NCBI GenBank assembly: GCA_965644315.1
Contig: CBFFRQ010000043.1
Span: forward strand, 708,378-772,377
Length of the DNA: 64,000 nt
Direction: 5' to 3'
Source of the DNA: Caecitellus pseudoparvulus
Lineage: Eukaryota; Bigyra: Bicosoecida
The notes under the pieces: model-generated
The model's database searches: none
What the model saw: only the letters and a program-made list of their open reading frames with translations
Told to the model about the DNA's origin: nothing
Shown: one piece after another, positions 42,503 through 51,417 of the stretch
Numbering within the stretch: position 1 is the stretch's first letter
How the letters are laid out: the number at the start of each line of letters is the position of its first letter
Program-made: the position numbers and the translations under genes

Positions 42503-44429
42503 ATGCCCCAACTGAACATTCGCCTGATGAGCAATGCCTCCACCTTCTCTGTGGAAGTGGAGAGCTGGTCCATGACGGTGCTGGAGCTGAAGGAAGCCAT
42601 TGCAGGCAGCGACAAGGCAGACTGTGAAGCTGCAAGGCAGAAACTTGTGTACAAAGGCAAGATCTTGAAGGACGAAGACACCCTGGAGTCGTACGGTGCG
42701 TGCTGGGCTCGTCGTGGCTTGGTTCGGTGGTGAAACGCCACGCCAGCTGGCATGCCGGGCTCCGCCGCTTGCTACGCTCTGTGCGCCTGCTCCTGCAGCG
42801 CGGCTGTGCGCCGAGCAACCCCATGCATGAAGCGTGCATGTGTAGCTCTGGTCTTTGTGCTGCTCCCGCCTTGCGCTGCATGCCTTGTGCCCTGTGCGTC
42901 AGCGCGGCAAAGCGGAGACGCCTCAGCCGACCACGCCAACTCCACCCCTCCATGCGCAGGCGTGGAAGAGGGCAACACCATCCACCTGGTGAAGGGCAGG
43001 GCACCAAGCTCGTCTCCTGCTCCTGCGTCGACCCCCGCCTCCGCTCCCACACCGGCACCAGCCCCAGCTGGCGCCCCTGCACCGAATCCCTTCGCCGCCA
43101 TGATGGGGCAGATGGGCCAAGGTACGTCTCATGGCCAGGGCAGCAACGCCCCCTCCCCAGGGCAGTCCCCCATGGCAGCCATGATGCAGGGCCTGCTGCG
43201 AGGAAACTCCCAGGCCCGTGGCGTGCTGGACGCCAACCCGGAGCTGGCTCGCGCAATGGCCAACCCTGAGCACATGCAGCAGGCCTTGCGTGCCGCCATG
43301 GACCCCGCGTACCGCCAGCAGATGCTGCGGGCGCAAGACCAGGCCATGGCGCGGGTGTCAGCTCTGCCAGGCGGCGAGGCTGCCTTGGCGCGAGCCTACA
43401 CTGACGTGCAGGCACCCCTGGAGGAGGGGCTGCAGGAGGCAATGGGGGGGGAGGGGGGCAGTGGAGGCGCCTCCACCACCCCTGTACCTGAGGGTGCTCC
43501 CCTGCCCAACCCTTGGGCACGTCAGGCTCCAGCTCCGGGTCCTGCTCCGGCAGGGGGTGGCAACCCTCTGGCAGGCTTCATGGGGGGTGCGTGCCGTTGC
43601 AGCCCTGGGGAGGCTCCGCCTTCGTCGGCCACCCCCGCTCTCCGCACCGGGCCGCACACCCTGCACACTGTCTTCCTACCCCGCCTTCACAGGGACCACT
43701 GCAGACGCGGCCATGGCAGGTGGCATGGGCGCCATGGGCGGCATGGGCGGCGCTATGCAGATGCTGCAGAACCCCGCCATGCGCCAGATGATGACGAGCA
43801 TGCTGGCCAACCCCCAGTTCATGGCCATGATGGAGCAGAGCAACCCCATGCTCAAGTCCATGCTGGACTCCCAGCCTGGCATGCGGGAGATGCTGTCCAA
43901 CCCTGCCATGGTGGAGGCCATGCTGAACCCTCAGATGATGGCCATGGCACAGAACATGATGGGCGGCGGCATGGGGCAGCAGCAGCAGCAGCCTGACCTG
44001 GCCGCGATGATGGCAGCTATGCAGGGCGCCCAGCAGGGGGGCACAGCACCCGCGCCTGCCCCCGCGCCGGCGCCAGCACCCGCCCCAGCCCCGGCGCCTG
44101 CCGGGATGCCAGACTTCGCAGCTATGATGGCTGCCATGCAGGCTGCTCAGGGCGGTGGCGCTCCACCAGTGCCTCCCCCCCCCACCATGGGTGGCGGGGC
44201 GCCTGATTTCGCGGCCATGATGGCTGCCATGCAGGGCGCACAGCAGGGGGGTGGCACGACTGGAACCACCACTGCACCAGACACCACCAACTACGAGGAG
44301 CTGTACTCCGACCAGCTGGAGCAGATGAAGGGCATGGGCTTCACCGACACAGCTGCGAACATTCGGGCTTTGAAGAGCAGTGGCGGCAATGTCGCCATCG
44401 CGGTCAACAGGCTGTTCGGGGAGGCCTGA
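42503..44429 (+). CDS. Ubiquilin/Dsk2-like UBL-UBA proteasome shuttle
   Basis: Exons 42503-42695, 42960-43586 and 43693-44429 give 518 residues. The UBL domain is residues 1-75 (MPQLNIRLMSNASTFSVEVE, MTVLELKEAIAGSDKADCEA, KLVYKGKILKDEDTLESYG, NTIHLVKG). STI1-type Asn-Pro helices follow in two blocks: LDANPELARAMANPEHMQQA and MLQNPAMRQMMTSMLANPQF, then GMREMLSNPAMVEAMLNPQM. Before the UBA there are three near-identical units, PDLAAMMAAMQGAQQGG, PDFAAMMAAMQAAQGGG and PDFAAMMAAMQGAQQGG, separated by Pro/Ala linkers. The UBA (YSDQLEQMKGMGFTDTAANI, RALKSSGGNVAIAVNRLF) closes the protein. Ubiquilins ferry ubiquitinated or misfolded proteins to the proteasome. Intron 1 (264 bases) carries an antisense GGCGTTTCA. 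Confidence 0.93.
42731..42739 (-). promoter_or_regulatory. GGCGTTTCA motif, ubiquilin intron 1
   Basis: Antisense, 35 bases inside the longest intron found here (CGTGGCGTTTCACCAC on the minus strand). Confidence 0.4.
43990..44250 (+). repeat. Three coding repeats in ubiquilin, PD(L/F)AAMMAAMQ units
   Basis: Three units of about 50 bases at roughly 43993, 44110 and 44203, separated by Pro/Ala and Gly/Pro linkers; the first linker is itself a CCCGCG/GCGCCTGCC microrepeat. Confidence 0.75.
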
Positions 44430-44438
44430 GAACCTTGC

Positions 44439-44444
44439 AATGCA
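44439..44444 (+). terminator. AATGCA element, ubiquilin
   Basis: CTTGCAATGCATCTG, 9 bases past the stop. Confidence 0.4.
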
Positions 44445-44643
44445 TCTGCACGTTCATGCGGAAATTGCTAGCCACGCTGCTTGCTCGGCGCTTCATGCCC
44501 CGCGCGCAAAAACTGACCCTCTCATACACACATGCGAGAAACGCGTTCATGGTCATGTCTTGACTTGTTCACCCCGGCGCTGAACCGTCCCTGACCCGCC
44601 AACCCCAGCTCGTGGCAAGAAACTCAGCACCACCACCTTCGCC

Positions 44644-45028
44644 ATGGCTGCCACCGTCCAAGAGCTGCAGCAGCGCATCACGCACCTAGAGACCATGCTC
44701 GGTGAGAGGCAGCTTGGGACATTTGCATTTGCCTTCGGGGGCGCTCACGCGGCCCTCTTCCTTGTGCCGTCGGCAGGTCTTCCAAGCGAAGCTCCCGCGC
44801 CTGGCGCAGCCGCTGGCGATGGTGCTGCCCCTGCTCAATCCAGCGGAGAGGTGCAGAAGGTGAGCAGTGCGTGCTTGCATTCGATAACATGCAACTACAC
44901 ATCCGCGCCTGCTGACTCTCGTCCACCAGCTGCGCACTGAGAACGAGGAGCTGAAGTCTGCGCTCTCCAAGGCAGACTACCGCATCAAGATCCTCAGCCG
45001 AAACCTGGCCCAGGCCAAGGGCATGTGA
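44644..45028 (+). CDS. Small coiled-coil protein, 79 residues
   Basis: Exons 44644-44701, 44777-44859 and 44930-45028. Two short coiled coils (TVQELQQRITHLETMLG and LRTENEELKSALSKADYRIK, then ILSRNLAQAKGM) flank a Pro/Ala/Gly linker. Both introns interrupt non-helical parts. All three exons keep frame and the final exon has clear heptads, so I consider it real. The C-terminal E-L-K-x-A-L-x-K-A-x-Y-R-I-x-x-L pattern resembles small eukaryotic coiled-coil proteins of unknown role. It converges with the following minus-strand gene. Confidence 0.72.
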
Positions 45029-45044
45029 GCTTGGCAGCTGGGAC

Positions 45045-45050
45045 AATGCA
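45045..45050 (+). terminator. AATGCA element, small coiled-coil gene
   Basis: GGACAATGCACCTG, 16 bases past the stop. Confidence 0.4.
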
Positions 45051-45095
45051 CCTGCAGCGCTTAGGCGTGTCTATGTTGTGCTCGTTCTGGCGCCA

Positions 45096-45952
45096 TCAAC
45101 GCCCCTCCGCCCAGTCCGAGGCGGCACGGGGAGCACCATCGCTAACCCAAAACGTCTGCTTGTGCCCTTTGCCCTCCATGTCAGCAGCCCAAGACTCAGC
45201 TTCCGACTGGGAGGGGAAGGCCTTGACTACCACCCGGACACCATTGCTGTCCACGCGGTGCACGAACCACTGTCGCGCAAGGTGCCGCCGTGGCAGGGCA
45301 CTGCTGTGCTGTGGAGAAGCACCAGCCGCGGCAGCAGACATAGCACGAGCCGCCCGCACAACAACGAGTGAGGCTGCCAAGTGGCCAGCTTGGGAGGGGT
45401 GCGCCAGCGTGGTCAGGCCCCGGCCTGGAGGCCTGTGCGGCATGACTGGCTTGGAGCCGCCAGGGGCAGGAGGCGCCTTCACATTGACTGCTTCGCCCAC
45501 CTCTACGAGCAGCCGTGTAAGGGAGTTCCGCTGCACTGCTGTTTTCAGCAGGGAGACGATGAAAGGAGGCGCTCGGCTGGAAGCTGCCGAGCACGCCTCC
45601 ACGCCTTGCATAACAACGGGCTCCGCCATTTGTGCCCACAGCGGGTTCTGAGCCATCACCTCAGCGGCCTGGCCAGGCGCGCGGAAAGACAACTTCAGCA
45701 TGTGCTGAGCTTGAACTTGGTAGTGCCTGGGCAACACAACCCGTGCCGCTTCCAGCTGTGGAGCGCAAGGCACGTTGCGGTACTTGGCTGGGTACAAACA
45801 CCACCACGCCAACCTGCGTCCAGGCCGAAAACAGCACTCACCATCCGCCGATAGGCCCGATGAAAACCATACTGCTTCACAGCATAGTAAATTGTCCATC
45901 CATTGACATTCTTGAGCAGCATCCCTCCGACCCACGCGATTGGGAGCACCAT
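45096..45952 (-). CDS. Hypothetical protein, possibly organellar or membrane-attached
   Basis: Two exons (45952-45842, 45755-45096) give 256 residues. The N-terminus MVLPIAWVGGMLLKNVNGWT is hydrophobic and could be a signal anchor; YYAVKQYGFHRAYRRM follows, and the splice continues into LEAARVVLPRHYQVQAQHML. Further helices: FRAPGQAAEVMAQNPLWAQM, PPFIVSLLKTAVQRNSLTRL, LVEVGEAVNVKAPPAPGGSK. The C-terminus has a beta-like FVHRVDSNGVRVVVKAFPSQ and GKGHKQTFWVSDGA. I do not recognise it. An alternative acceptor 39 bases upstream would break the frame, so the CCACAG site is preferred. Confidence 0.65.
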
Positions 45953-46385
45953 CCTGCCTTGCTACAGAGCGTGATACGCTGACCTCGCGACTTCCTGAGC
46001 GCTGCTGCGACGAATGTGGCCTCAGCAGGCAAAGGGCAGGAGTTGAAGACACGCAAGCTGGACCGCTGTCTGCACCTGGTCGCGTGTGAGTCGGCAATCG
46101 CAAAGAAGGGACTATTTTGTTCGCACCACGTCCTATTTTCGGAGTCAAGTACCTTCCAGGGAGAGAAACATCTAAGTGTGCCCAGTTGAGCACCTTGAGA
46201 CTGATAAAAAGTGGCAATTCCCTCTTCACAATCCGAGATGCGGGGTGGGCACGTCACACCTACCTGCTCCATGAACCTTGCCCGTCTCTATAGTGTGACT
46301 TTCTGCTCGGTGAGAAAGTTCTGGGTGGCTCCGCGCTGGGGCTGGGTGTGCGTTTCCCCCGCGTTTCAGCGACATCGGCAGCGCC
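45953..46385. promoter_or_regulatory. Divergent promoter region, hypothetical / ArfGAP gene
   Basis: 433 bases between divergent starts, less GC-rich than coding DNA. CTATAGTG at 46290 is a weak TATA-like site about 95 bases before the ArfGAP ATG. A related CGCGTTTCAGC (one mismatch to GGCGTTTCA) lies 23 bases upstream of that ATG. Confidence 0.4.
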
Positions 46386-49300
46386 ATGTTTGGTGGCGGA
46401 AAGCTCAAGGCAGAGAACAAGGAGCTGCTTGAGCGTCTGTCAGCCATTACCACTGAGTATGCACACACTAGTTCCCGTCTGAAGGAGGTGGAGGAGGAGC
46501 TGGCACGGAGCGGAGATGCCGCTGCTCTCGCCGGACTGCGAGCTCAGCTGCAAGCGAGTGAAGAGACCAAGTCCCGCCTCGAGCGGGAGCTTGCATCCCA
46601 GCGACTGGCAAGCTCAAGGCTCAGAGACGAACTCGAAGAGCTGCGAGCCAAGTACGAACCCGAGTCAGGGCACGCTGGTGCGGTGCAGGAGGAGGCTCCG
46701 CCGCCTGGCGCGGCAGCACCTCCACTTGTCGAGTCCAAGGCGCAGGCTGCGGTGCTGCTGCAGCGGTGCACGGCGTTGCCGTACGGCGTGGACAGTCCCT
46801 CTGCCGTGCTTCAGGAGAACTACGCAGATGCCCGCCTGCGCGACCTGAGCGACTACTGCGGCGAGATGTCCAAGCTGCTGGCAGCCTTCACTGAGGCCGG
46901 CAAGTCCTTTGCGACCGCTGGCACCGCCCTGGCAGCTGCGCTGGACAAAGCCAAGTACCAGCGGTGGGCGTCAGGCATCACTCCTCTGTGCGAGGCGCTC
47001 ACACTGTTCGGCCGCATCGTGTCGGAGCAGGCCACGTACTTGGAGGTGTTCATGCTGTCAGTGGACAGCGGCTTGGCGGCAGGACTTGCGCAGCTGCAGC
47101 GGGGAGAGCTGGCGCCGGTGCGTGCGTTGAAGGCGAAGGTGGCTTCTGCCAGGGCGGAGGCGGACACTGCCCTGGCCCGGGTCCTGGGCGTGAAGCGCAC
47201 GTCTGAAGAAGTGGCGGCCCACAATGCCACGCTGGCAGGCAAGGCAGCACCGGGGTCGGCTGCTGCGGCGCCAGGCGCAGCGAACTTGACTGCCCGCGTG
47301 AACGCTGCAGTGACGGCCGTCAAACGCTTTGAGTCGACCCGGTTCGAGTTCGCACGCCGCGTGAACGAAGTGGAGGTGTCCAAACGCGTGCTCATCATGC
47401 AGAACGTGTGCTCGTGCCTGTACGCTTCTCGAGCGTACTTCTCCCACTGTGCCGACATCGTGGCTGGGTCTGAGGCCACCATGCGGGACCTGCAAGGCAT
47501 TGCCGCTGACGGCGCCGTGCGGGCGCGGCAGCGTGAGGAAGACTGGCGCCGTATCCACAGTGTCCTGTCCTCCGCCATCGCTCGGGCCAGGGCCGGCATG
47601 CCCGGCGGCGAGCTGGGCATGGGCGTCGTGCGCCCAGCCGGCAGTGCTGGCCCAGGAGCGGAGGACGGCGACCCCCACCACCCATTGGACGTCGTGGCAG
47701 CGGCAGTGCAGGAGGCCATAGCGTCAGTGGGGCAGGTGGAGGCAGGCGTGGCAGCAGAGCTGTCTGCTGTACGTGAGTCAGCTGGCAGTGGGGGGGACGC
47801 AGAGCACCACCCAGTCATTGCAGCAGCCCTGGCCGCAGAGTCTCCCCACGCTGCCTTTGCAGGCGCAGGTGCCTCAGCGTCGACGTCTGTGGACGAGGGC
47901 AGCTCCGGTGCACTGGGCAAGGCGGGTGGGGAGCTGCATGCTGGGTACCTGTGGAAGAAGAGCACTAACTTGAGGCGGGAGTGGCAGAAGCGCTGGTTCA
48001 GCATTCGCGCAGGGAAGCTGTTCTACGTGCGAGGGCCGGAGGACATGTCCCCGCAGCTCGTCACACCGTTAGTGGTGGCCAGCACCAAGCAGATCACGGC
48101 GTGTGCCGCCCGGGCAGGCGGCGAGCTGAACGGCCTGGGAGTGTCGGCGTCCACTGCGGGGGCTTCTGCGTCCACTGGCCCACTCGCGGGCATTGCACCT
48201 GCAGCGCCAGCCCGTGCAGTGAGCGAGGAGGGGGATGCCAGTGTGCGGGCGTACGTGTTTGAGGTCCGCTCGCCCCAGCAACGCCCGTACGAGTTGCAAG
48301 CAGCGACACTGGCCCAGCAGGATGCTTGGATTGCCGCCTTGCGTGGCGCAGGGGAGGATGAGCTCGTTATGCACCGCCGACGCAAGAGTGCCGTTGGCAT
48401 GTTGCCCCAGCCAGCCACGCTGGGCGGCTCGGGCGGCAGCGGGGGCGACTCTGCCGCCTGCATCGGCTCCATGGCGCACGACCCCATCATGCGCCAGCTG
48501 CAGCAGGCGGCAGAGCTCGATAACACTGCCTGTGTGGACTGCGCTGCGCCCACTCCTGACTGGTGCAGCATCAACACTGGCGCACTCCTCTGCGTGCGCT
48601 GCGCAGGCGTGCACCGTGCGCTTGGAGTGCACGTGTCCAAGGTGCGCTCTGTGACTCTGGATCGGTGGACTGCAGTGAATGTGGCGATGGTAGCCTGCCT
48701 CGGCAACGCAGTTGTGAACAAACTCTGGTGCAGTGCTGGAGATGCGGGAACGAAGCCCTGCCTGGACTCAGACAGGGCCGCAAGGGAGCAGTACATTCGA
48801 CGCAAGTGGGCTGAGCGGGACTTTGCTCTGCAACCTCAGCTGCTACCAAGCTTCATGCCTTGTGCGTCGTCTCTTTCCTTGCACTTGCCCGCAGATGCAG
48901 AACCACAGGCAGTGTCCACAGCCTGGCTCTTCACGGCATCAGCGGCAGGGGACGTGCAAGGCGTCCTCGCTGCTCTGGCAGCAGGCGGCTCCACCAGCGC
49001 CACCTGGGGGGACCCAGGGCTCCCGGACAGCGTCCCCACAAAGCAAGGAACTTCCACTTCACCTGCATTGGAGGGGTTGTGGCAGTGGCGGCCAGCCGAG
49101 GCGGATGCTGTGCTCATGCCAACTGCCTTCCTGCCTGGGCGAACTCCCCTGCACCTGGCAGCATGGTGTGGCTGCCCCGTCGTCATTGAGCTGTTGCTGC
49201 AGAACGGGGCAGCTCTTCGAGCAGCTGACGGAAACGGCATGACGGCGCTGGATGTGGCCGCCAGCCGGCTTGCAGAGAGCGGCGAGGAGCCGGCGATTTC

Positions 49301-49529
49301 ACCAACGCAGACGCCGCTCCCTGCAGCAGACTCGTTGCAGGAACTTGTGCAGCAGTACTCAGTGCTGGGGCTCTTTTCTGCATGCATCGAAGTGTTTGCA
49401 CAACGGGGACTAGTCCTGCCAACCCCCCCTGGAGCGCAGCCGGGCCCCCCTGAGGAAGGCGCTGGGGAAGGTTCTTCCGTCGGAGAAACAGGTAGCGTTT
49501 CTTCTCAGCAAGCCGCGGACGAAGCATGA
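46386..49529 (+). CDS. BAR-like / PH / ArfGAP / ankyrin protein (ACAP-ASAP type)
   Basis: One uninterrupted exon of 1,047 residues. A coiled coil opens it (ELLERLSAITTEYAHTSSRL, ETKSRLERELASQRLASSRL). Residues about 130-420 are helical in the manner of a BAR domain (LRDLSDYCGEMSKLLAAFTE, AVKRFESTRFEFARRVNEVE, VLIMQNVCSCLYASRAYFSH). The PH domain starts near 516 (HAGYLWKKSTNLRREWQKRW, FSIRAGKLFYVRGP). The ArfGAP zinc finger is at about 715: CVDCAAPTPDWCSINTGALL, CVRCAGVHRALGVHVSKVRS, with the C-x2-C-x16-C-x2-C ligands and the catalytic arginine in GVHR. Ankyrin units follow near 915 (GRTPLHLAAWCGCPVVIELL). The family stimulates GTP hydrolysis by Arf on curved membranes. The absence of introns in a 3.1-kb gene stands out here. 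Confidence 0.9.
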   Translation: MFGGGKLKAENKELLERLSAITTEYAHTSSRLKEVEEELARSGDAAALAGLRAQLQASEETKSRLERELASQRLASSRLRDELEELRAKYEPESGHAGAVQEEAPPPGAAAPPLVESKAQAAVLLQRCTALPYGVDSPSAVLQENYADARLRDLSDYCGEMSKLLAAFTEAGKSFATAGTALAAALDKAKYQRWASGITPLCEALTLFGRIVSEQATYLEVFMLSVDSGLAAGLAQLQRGELAPVRALKAKVASARAEADTALARVLGVKRTSEEVAAHNATLAGKAAPGSAAAAPGAANLTARVNAAVTAVKRFESTRFEFARRVNEVEVSKRVLIMQNVCSCLYASRAYFSHCADIVAGSEATMRDLQGIAADGAVRARQREEDWRRIHSVLSSAIARARAGMPGGELGMGVVRPAGSAGPGAEDGDPHHPLDVVAAAVQEAIASVGQVEAGVAAELSAVRESAGSGGDAEHHPVIAAALAAESPHAAFAGAGASASTSVDEGSSGALGKAGGELHAGYLWKKSTNLRREWQKRWFSIRAGKLFYVRGPEDMSPQLVTPLVVASTKQITACAARAGGELNGLGVSASTAGASASTGPLAGIAPAAPARAVSEEGDASVRAYVFEVRSPQQRPYELQAATLAQQDAWIAALRGAGEDELVMHRRRKSAVGMLPQPATLGGSGGSGGDSAACIGSMAHDPIMRQLQQAAELDNTACVDCAAPTPDWCSINTGALLCVRCAGVHRALGVHVSKVRSVTLDRWTAVNVAMVACLGNAVVNKLWCSAGDAGTKPCLDSDRAAREQYIRRKWAERDFALQPQLLPSFMPCASSLSLHLPADAEPQAVSTAWLFTASAAGDVQGVLAALAAGGSTSATWGDPGLPDSVPTKQGTSTSPALEGLWQWRPAEADAVLMPTAFLPGRTPLHLAAWCGCPVVIELLLQNGAALRAADGNGMTALDVAASRLAESGEEPAISPTQTPLPAADSLQELVQQYSVLGLFSACIEVFAQRGLVLPTPPGAQPGPPEEGAGEGSSVGETGSVSSQQAADEA

Positions 49530-49544
49530 CATGCTCCGCACACA

Positions 49545-50924
49545 TCACACTTCTGAGGGTGGGACTCTGTCAAGCTCTTCACCTCGAGACAGGAAGACGA
49601 CAATGGCTGTCACGTTGTCTGTCGTGTGCCCAGCTTCGTGCAGGGCCAGGGCGGCCTGGACCAGCGCGGCAGCGGGGTCACACCCCGCAAGAGTGGCTTC
49701 ATGCACAACGTGCACAGCTTCCGTGGCAGACATGACGTCCCAAACGCCATCACTGGCAAGGACGAGGTATTTGTCAGCAGGCTGCAGCTGCACCTGGAGA
49801 AGAGTTGGCTGGGCACTCAGCCCCCACGGCTTCAGCCCAGGTCCTCCGAGTGCCCGCGAGTAATTCAGCTGCTTTGGGCGGTGCCCGGCTTTCTGCAGTG
49901 CAGCAAAGTCTCCCCCACGAATGAAGGGCTTGCCTCCGTGGAGGTACGCAAGGCTGCCCCCCGCCGCTTCGATGCGGGCGAGCTCCTTGGGCAAGTTTGG
50001 CTTGTGATCCCTGGTCAAGAAGGTGCCTGCAACGTCGCCGTCACTCTGTCGGCCAAGCGCAATGCGAGAGTCCCCAACATGTGCCACAGTCAGCACTGGC
50101 CCAGTCAGCACTGCAAGGGCGGCAGTGGAGCTACAGTACATCTGCTTGTTGCTCACCAGCTGCTCCAGCAGTGCTTCGTCCGTCTCCTTGAATGCCTGTG
50201 TGGCGCAAGCGGGTCCATGTGCCTTCTTCGTGCGCCGTGTCCCTCACGGCATGGCGCCACTCACGCAGCCAACGGCCTCCCGCAAGGCTTTGTGCAGCGC
50301 GGCATCGGATGTCAGGCTTGCTGCTGTCGCTGTCTTGAGGAAGGTCCGCATGGGCTGCGGGCGCGCGGCACGCACAGGCTGCGGGTGGCTGGCAGTACCG
50401 CCACCGGCTCGCTGTGCGGGACGCACCTGGCTGGCTAGCATGTGTGGCAGCAGCTTGTTTCGCGCGAACTCTGACGCGGCATGGCCAACGGTGCCATCGA
50501 ACACGGCAAACGCTCCAAGGGGGACTGGCCCTGCAACAGCAGGGCAGGCAGCCATTCGGTCCTGTGGTCAGCGAGTGATAGGCTTCGTCAATCAGTTCAC
50601 AAGCTGTGCTTAGGGCACCCTGCCACATCGCTGTTCCTGTACCTCTTGTGAGGGGCGCCGTCCCTGGTGCGTGTGCATGCTGAAGCCTTTCTGGGGATTT
50701 CAGCGAGGCCGTGCGGGGTGCTGCATGCACAGCTGCCAAGCCTTCATTCCGAGCGGGGGCGTGGGAGGCTCAGCGCAGGCACTCACTCCTGCCACAGGCT
50801 CGGCGGCGCTGGTGCCAACACTGCAGGCAACCTGCTCGTCACTCAGCGACCTCTGCCGAGGCGATTCCAAGTGCATGACGGGGCCTGGCTTCCGTTCGTT
50901 GGGTTCGCTCTCCTGAGCCGCCAT
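49545..50924 (-). CDS. PP2C-family protein phosphatase
   Basis: Five exons (50924-50787, 50690-50643, 50561-50427, 50354-50265, 50195-49545) give 353 residues. Motifs in order: FSMHTHQGRRPSQEDRMAAC (the E-D metal pair), PLGAFAVFDGTVGHAASEF (normally DGHGG), CSSTAALAVLTGPVLTVAHV then GDSRIALGR, FLTRDHKPNLPKELARIEAA, LNYSRALGGPGLKPWG, LVLASDGVWDVMSATEAV and HTTDNVTAIVVFL with the final D-N. These are metal-dependent Ser/Thr phosphatases. All metal-binding aspartates I can place are present, so it is probably active; the DGTVGH replacement is odd. The stop is 15 bases from the stop of the converging ArfGAP gene. The exon-1 and exon-2 junctions are supported by the conserved GRR..ED across them. 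Confidence 0.9.
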
Positions 50925-51417
50925 GCAGCGGCCACTTGGAACCCTTGCTGCAGTGACTCTGCCAACGCAAAAAGCGACAGAGGCGCAAGCTTGAATGGGC
51001 CTGTACAGCGGGGAGGACATCTTCGCGGGGAGGCGTGGACAGGGTGACAGATCTGTTTGGTTACATTGCCCTTTCTACGCTGCCAAATGTTTGTCTGAGT
51101 GCAGGGGGGCTGCAGGACTCGTGCAACTTCTCGAGGGACCCCCCTGCAGAAGTGTGGTGGCTCGCAGGGGCGCCTGCGCGGGTTCCTGAGCTGGCCGGGG
51201 CACGAGCAACAGCCGCACATCCAGAGCGGTAATTTTAAACCCCCCCCCACTCTGAAAACTTCTCACCTGTCGCCTCTCACTTGGAGCAGGGAGTTGCAGG
51301 AACATCTCCTTTGTAGCGATTTCCGCAGGCCAGCAGTGCCCCACAGCACCGTGTCTCGGGCGTCGATTCGTGGGGCACTCCAGGCACCCATTCGGGAACC
51401 CAACTTGAAAGTACGCC
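50925..51417. promoter_or_regulatory. Divergent promoter region, PP2C / NOL6
   Basis: 493 bases between divergent starts. Contains AATTTTAAA followed by a poly-C run near 51,233-51,250; no gene or repeat recognised. Confidence 0.4.

Noticed and set aside
44040-44100. Pro/Ala microrepeat as a CRISPR or satellite array
   Set aside because: It is in frame within ubiquilin and encodes a linker.
46356-46370. CGCGTTTCAGC upstream of the ArfGAP gene as a ninth GGCGTTTCA site
   Set aside because: One mismatch in the core; kept out of the count to keep the motif definition exact.
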